Assembly (NCBI GenBank): GCA_023375785.1
Contig: SZWC01003912.1
Coordinates: 1-34,043, forward strand
DNA: 34,043 nt
DNA from: Penium margaritaceum
Taxonomy: Eukaryota > Streptophyta > Zygnematophyceae > Desmidiales > Peniaceae
Reading direction: 5' to 3'
Below, piece after piece: positions 30,218-34,043 of this stretch. The position numbers and the translations under genes are program-made. Position 1 is the stretch's first letter. Each line of letters starts with the position of its first letter. The notes beneath the pieces were generated by a model. That model had not been told where the DNA came from, did not search any database, and saw only the letters and a program-made list of their open reading frames with translations.

Positions 30218-31387
30218 ATGGAGTCAAGCAGCTCCAAGGGCAAGGAGCCAGAAGACACCGTCAGAAGCGGCGTCCGCAGCCCACGCTCAAAGGCAATTGA
30301 CTTCCTATTGGTGGAGCAATCATCTCTCCGCCAGCGCCAGGATGAGCAGTCAGCGATTCTGCGGCAGATCCGCGATGCCTTGGTCTCTCTGTCTGGGACA
30401 TCGGGACATCAGCCCGGGAACAAGAGAGATGCAACCCCATCGGGCCAGGAGTCTGCTGGTCCCGCTGCCGCTCCTGCGCAGAGACGGGAGTCCATTGTCG
30501 AGGAGTGGGATCAGGCTCCCCCTCCCACTGGGGAGGATGCGCTTCGCCGACTGATGGAGCAGATGAGTAGCCTGCGCATTGAGACGCCCGCACCCAGCCC
30601 GAGGGGACAGCAGCAGCAGCAGTAGCAGCAGCAGCAGCATCCGGAGCGGCAGCAGCAGCAGCAGGGCGACCCACGTCAGGCCTCAAGTGCTGCTGGGGGG
30701 GCAGCGTTGATGCCTCTCATGCCTTTCCCACGTCCGCTCCTAGCACCACCTAAGGACCAGCTCCCCACGGAGTGATGACCTAAGGACTTCGAGACTTCCC
30801 CGCCTCGCTACGACAACGAAGCGAGGTTTGACTGTTGGGAGGTGTTGTTTCAGGTATGGGCGAACTCGGAGGGGGTCTGGCCCTACTACCACAGCCAGTA
30901 CCAGACGGCTGATCCTCTCCAGTCCCTTACAGCAGCGCGTGCCATGCGTGGACTGCTGTACGCGGTTCCACAGGAGACAGTGGTCGACTTCCGCCCTTTC
31001 CTGGACGCGCCTGGGACTGGAGCAGGCGCAGACCCGCGTCGCGGCTGGGAGCTGGCGGTGACCCTATTTTCAGTTGAGACTCACGCGACCCGTTCCGCGC
31101 GCCTTCGCGAGTTTCACTCACTTCATCAGGGACCCTCGGAGTCGGCAGCTGATTATTGGCGTCGGGCCATGCGCCTGTACACTCGCCTGGGCACCGGAGG
31201 CGGCTCTCAGCTCTGGGCGCTGGACACCATCATGCTGGGAGTACACCCTGAGCTCACAGACACCTTCTCCTGCCTCGACCAGGATGTCCTTGCATCCATG
31301 TCAGACAACCTGCAGCTACTGCCCTGGGCGCAACGGTACTTCATCCAGGTCGCGACGGCTGACGAGGCAGCCCGCGCGCATCGGTAG
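30218..31387 (+). pseudogene. Copia gag of element 5, N-terminal and middle part
   Basis: The start is ATG 30218 (MESSSSKGKEPEDTVRSG). A likely helical segment (SLRQRQDEQSAILRQIRDAL) and a Pro/Gln-rich part follow. A polyglutamine run is broken by TAG at 30623-30625, and two consecutive TGA codons lie near 30774. The capsid-like portion contains RFDCWEVLFQVWANSEGVWP, then AADYWRRAMRLYTRL and LPWAQRYFIQVATADEAARA, the type of helices seen in copia gag domains. A TAG at 31385-31387 ends the segment, but the same register continues. With all four stops inside one register, this is a decayed single gag-pol ORF. Confidence 0.85.
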
Positions 31388-32536
31388 GGCGCCATGGTCG
31401 CAGCAGCAGTGGGAGCGACGTCCTCTACGCCTTCCACACCGTCATCCGCCTTCACCCCCACCAGCTCCACCTCTCCCTCTCCCGCCTCCTCCCCTGTTGC
31501 TCCGACACCCACTGCAGCAGTTGTGAAGGGGAAGAAGGGGAAAAAGAAGAAGGGACCGCAGCAGCCTTCTGGTGGCACCGGATGGCCTGTCCGCTGTCAC
31601 AACTGTGGCGGACCTCATCGTTACACTGAGTGTCAGCAGGAGCTGGACTGGGCGAGGATCACCCGCGGTCTTCAGGCAGCCCACGAGGAGCGGATCCGCA
31701 CTGGAGCAGCAGCCCGTGCCGCGGCGACCTTGGGTGCAGCACCGGCCACAGGCCCGCCGCCATCCGGGGGGAGCACCACCCCGGACCCGAGGGACCGGAC
31801 CATCGCAGAGCTACGTCGACTGCTGGCACTTCGCTCTCAGGGAGGTGCGATTGTGCTGTCACAGCCGAGTGGTCCACAGACTGACTGTCCATCTGTGTTT
31901 GTTGCACGTGGTAATGCTTGTGGTGGGGCTGCATCGCCTGGTGAGGATGAGTCTGACAGCACAGAGTGGTTGGATGAGTCGCATCGTCGTGCATTGTCCC
32001 GCTGTCCTGCCACACCTGCTGAGCGTCTAGCAGAGGCAGCGTGCTCCGTTGCTCGTTGCACCGTGACCACCACAGGTCGTGAGGCGAGTGGCCACTGGAT
32101 CATTGACTCAGGGGCCACTCACAACATGACCTGCGACCGTACCGCCTTTGTCGTGCTTGGTCCTGTTGGGTCTGTTCGGTCAGTGCGGACAGGTTCTGGG
32201 CAGTCACTACCTGTTCAGGGGACAAGGATCATACGGTTTGATGGTCCGTCTGGTCCCGTGTACCTCTCTGGCATGCTTTTCGTGCCTGATCTCGAGCTCA
32301 GCCTGCTCTCTGTCCGTGCCTACAGGAGGATGGGTCTCTCTGTTCACCACTCCTCTGATGATGCCACGATCACAGCACTTGACACTTCCACGGTTGTGTT
32401 GCGTGCCACTGTTGTGGATGACCTGTATCGCATAGCGCACTGCTCTGCCCCTGCCTCTTCCTCTTGCTCGTCTGCTCGCGTCTTTGTCACGGGGGTGTTG
32501 TCTCCTGACCACCAGCGCTTGTTACACCGGCGCTTG
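31388..32536 (+). pseudogene. Copia nucleocapsid, protease and integrase finger start of element 5
   Basis: A Ser/Thr/Pro-rich segment and a Lys-rich patch (KGKKGKKKKG) precede a knuckle CHNCGGPHRYTEC at 31595-31633. Its spacing is CX2CX3HX4C, one residue shorter than the usual CX2CX4HX4C. The protease site HWIIDSGATHNMT is intact, with Asp at 32105-32107, followed by VLGPVGSVRSVRTGSGQSLP and LFVPDLELSLLSV. The register carries into the integrase finger at LLHRRL, where a TG dinucleotide appears to be missing near 32537 and the frame shifts. Within this piece there are no stops for about 380 codons. Confidence 0.88.
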
Positions 32537-33257
32537 TCATGTGGGCACGGACACTGTGTCCAAGCTCATCCGTACACAGCCCGCCCTCGGTCTTGACGCG
32601 GCTTCCTTCAAGAAGCCGCCTAAGACCGAATGTCTGTTCTGCGCTCAGGGTAAAATGCATCACTGCACTTACCTTGCCTCCGTCACTCGCGCGCAGCGTC
32701 CTCTGGAGCTTGTCCACTCGGACCTCCTCGGACCTCTCCCTGTCGAGTCTGTCGCTAACCGTTGTCAGTATGTCCTTACCCTCACGGATGACTTCACCCG
32801 CATGCGGTGGATCTACTGCCTCCGCCACAAGAGCGATGCGGCTCTTGCCGTGCGCTTGTGGCTCGTGATGGCTGAGCGTCAGTCTAGTCACTCCCTTCAC
32901 ACCTTCTGCTCTGACCGTGGCGGTGAGTATCTCGGTGAGCTGACCACTCACTTCGCCGAGCTTGGTATCTGTCACCAACTCTCGGCGCCTGCTACGCCAC
33001 AGCAGATAGGTGTGTCTGAGCATTGGAACCGCACCATGGAGGATGTGGTTCGCGCTATGCGTGCTGAGTGCGGTCTCCCGGAGTCCTTCGCCTTCGAGGG
33101 CTTCGCCTACATGACGTGGGTCTGGAACCGCCTCCCGCGTGGTCCCTTGCCGGACCACGTCACGCCGTATGAGCTGTGGTCCGGTCACCGTGCGGATCTC
33201 AGGCTTGCTCGCGTCTGGGGTTCACTGGCTTGCGTCTGGTACACTCAGGACCAATAG
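32537..33257 (+). pseudogene. Copia integrase of element 5
   Basis: After the frameshift the finger continues CHVGTDTVSKLI ... CLFCAQGKMHH. The catalytic core keeps all three acids: Asp in VHSDLLGPL (32721-32723), Asp in CSDRGGEYLG (32913-32915) and Glu in GVSEHWNRTMED (33018-33020). YMTWVWNRLPRGPLPDHVTP and ARVWGSLACVW follow. A TAG at 33255-33257 stops the frame, but the same register continues with KAWHFWD, the usual integrase C-terminal block. This is the best preserved integrase in the window apart from the finger frameshift and one stop. Confidence 0.9.
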
Positions 33258-34043
33258 GGGTCCAAGGTCTCTCCGCGCGGCTGGATGTGTGCCTTCCTCA
33301 GTGTCTCACCACGCTCCAAAGCGTGGCATTTCTGGGATACAGGACGACACTGCATTGTCGAGTCGCGCGACGCGCTGTTCTTTGAGGCACTGTCGTACCG
33401 CGACCTATCTGCCATTCTCACCCAGGCAGCGTCTCACGTTCCCACCTGTGAGGCCTCTCGACGGCTGGGGGGGTCTGCCCCACAGGGTGAGTCAATCCGG
33501 GGTGCCTCCGGGGTGGGACCGTCTCTGGTCACCATTGACCCGGCTATCATTGTTGTCGGGCATGTGGTCTCTACGCCTGCCTCGCTTACGCCTGCCGCAT
33601 CTGCATCGCCCGCGCCTGCCACGACTGCCTCGTCTCGTGACTCGCCTGCCCCCGCAGTGCCTGCCTCGCCTGCGGGAGCTACACCTGCCTCGCCTGCGCC
33701 TACAGCGCCTGCCTCACCCACATCCATCGCGATCGCCTCGCCCGCGCCTGCCGCGACTGTCTCGCCCGCGCCTCCAGCACCTGCTTCGCCAGCGCCTGCC
33801 GCGACTACCTCGCCCGCGCCTGCCGCGACTGTCTCGCCCGCGCCTCCAGCGCCTGCTTTGCCAGCGTCTGCCGCGACTGACTCGCCCGCGCCTGCAGCGT
33901 CTCCAGACGCAGCGCCTGCCCTCCCTGTGCCTGAGCCATCGGTCAGCTCAGACTCTAGCTACTCCCGTGGGCCAGGTGGACGTCTCCGCCCACTGGCCTC
34001 ACGTGCACCTCCGACTGCGGTTGCGCCACCCAGACGACGCACG
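33258..34043 (+). pseudogene. Integrase C-terminus and Pro/Ala-rich linker of element 5 (partial)
   Basis: The register continues WHFWDTGRHCIVESRDALFF, the conserved C-terminal integrase block, then enters a long low-complexity linker dominated by SPAPAAT-like repeats (about 33580-33920). It ends at the window edge in GRLRPLASRAPP, near where the RT should begin. No stops occur in this segment. Such linkers separate integrase from RT in copia polyproteins and vary rapidly between copies. Confidence 0.8.
33738..33881 (+). repeat. 72-bp in-frame tandem duplication in the linker
   Basis: Unit 1 (33738-33809) and unit 2 (33810-33881) both begin TCGCCCGCGCCTGCCGCGAC and differ at few bases. The 24-codon unit preserves the frame. 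Shorter SPAPAAT-coding repeats surround it. Confidence 0.85.

Larger units (their letters stand above)
28565..34043 (+). mobile_element. Ty1/copia retrotransposon, element 5 (runs off right edge)
   Basis: A 5' LTR, exact primer site, CAG-rich leader, gag, zinc knuckle, protease, integrase and Pro/Ala linker read rightward; the RT, RNase H and 3' LTR are outside the window. The coding sequence keeps one register from 30218 to about 32536, then a second after a 2-bp loss. The knuckle spacing and gag differ from elements 2-4, so it is another family, though its LTR is related to the remnant at 3605. Confidence 0.92.

Noticed and set aside
4256..33257. A reassigned genetic code reading UAG as an amino acid
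   Set aside because: TGG and CAG are used throughout the same elements, the TAG codons align with both Trp and Gln positions, and frameshifts and deletions show ordinary decay.

Overview
This window looks like a retrotransposon graveyard from a plant-type nuclear genome, meaning a land plant or streptophyte alga; nothing in it fixes the species. Three things point that way: Ty1/copia elements primed by initiator-Met tRNA (primer sites of the TGGTATCAGAGC type), a chromodomain Ty3/gypsy remnant, and a miniature LTR element (TRIM). Premature stops are mostly TAG, as expected if methylated CAG/CTG sites have decayed. I see no bacterial operon, rRNA, tRNA or CRISPR. The only possible host-gene piece is a short candidate terminal exon near 13.5 kb.

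Layout. 1-2110 (minus): copia element 1, running off the left edge. 2727-3860 (plus): a composite scrap with a Ty3/gypsy integrase C-terminus and chromodomain, then a copia RNase H, polypurine tract (PPT) and LTR piece. 4048-8440 (plus): copia element 2, 5'-truncated, with most of the integrase core deleted. 8590-9264 (minus): a gypsy-type gag relic. 9.3-13.8 kb: an AT-richer, gene-poor stretch with a hairpin (10227-10262), a MITE-like inverted-repeat element (10463-11124), a TRIM with a 5-bp target duplication (12384-12724) and the candidate exon (13488-13624). 13862-20257 (minus): copia element 3. 20398-20692: a foldback minisatellite. 20698-28328 (minus): copia element 4, which keeps both LTRs, a primer site and a PPT. 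28565-34043 (plus): copia element 5, with 5' LTR, primer site, CAG-rich leader, gag, protease and integrase, running off the right edge.

How the parts fit. Each copia unit follows the order gag with CCHC zinc knuckle, protease, integrase, Pro/Ser/Ala-rich linker, reverse transcriptase, RNase H, PPT, LTR. Elements 2, 3 and 4 are relatives: they share protein blocks, a PPT of the form TCATGGRRGAG and, remarkably, an in-frame TAG at the same codon of the zinc knuckle. Elements 1 and 5 belong to other copia families. No element is intact. All carry stops and frameshifts, two have lost integrase sequence, and several have altered protease active sites.

The most rewarding loci are the TRIM with its matching GCACT duplication, the recurrent TAG in the zinc knuckle, the long CAG-triplet leaders of elements 4 and 5, and the MITE-like element.
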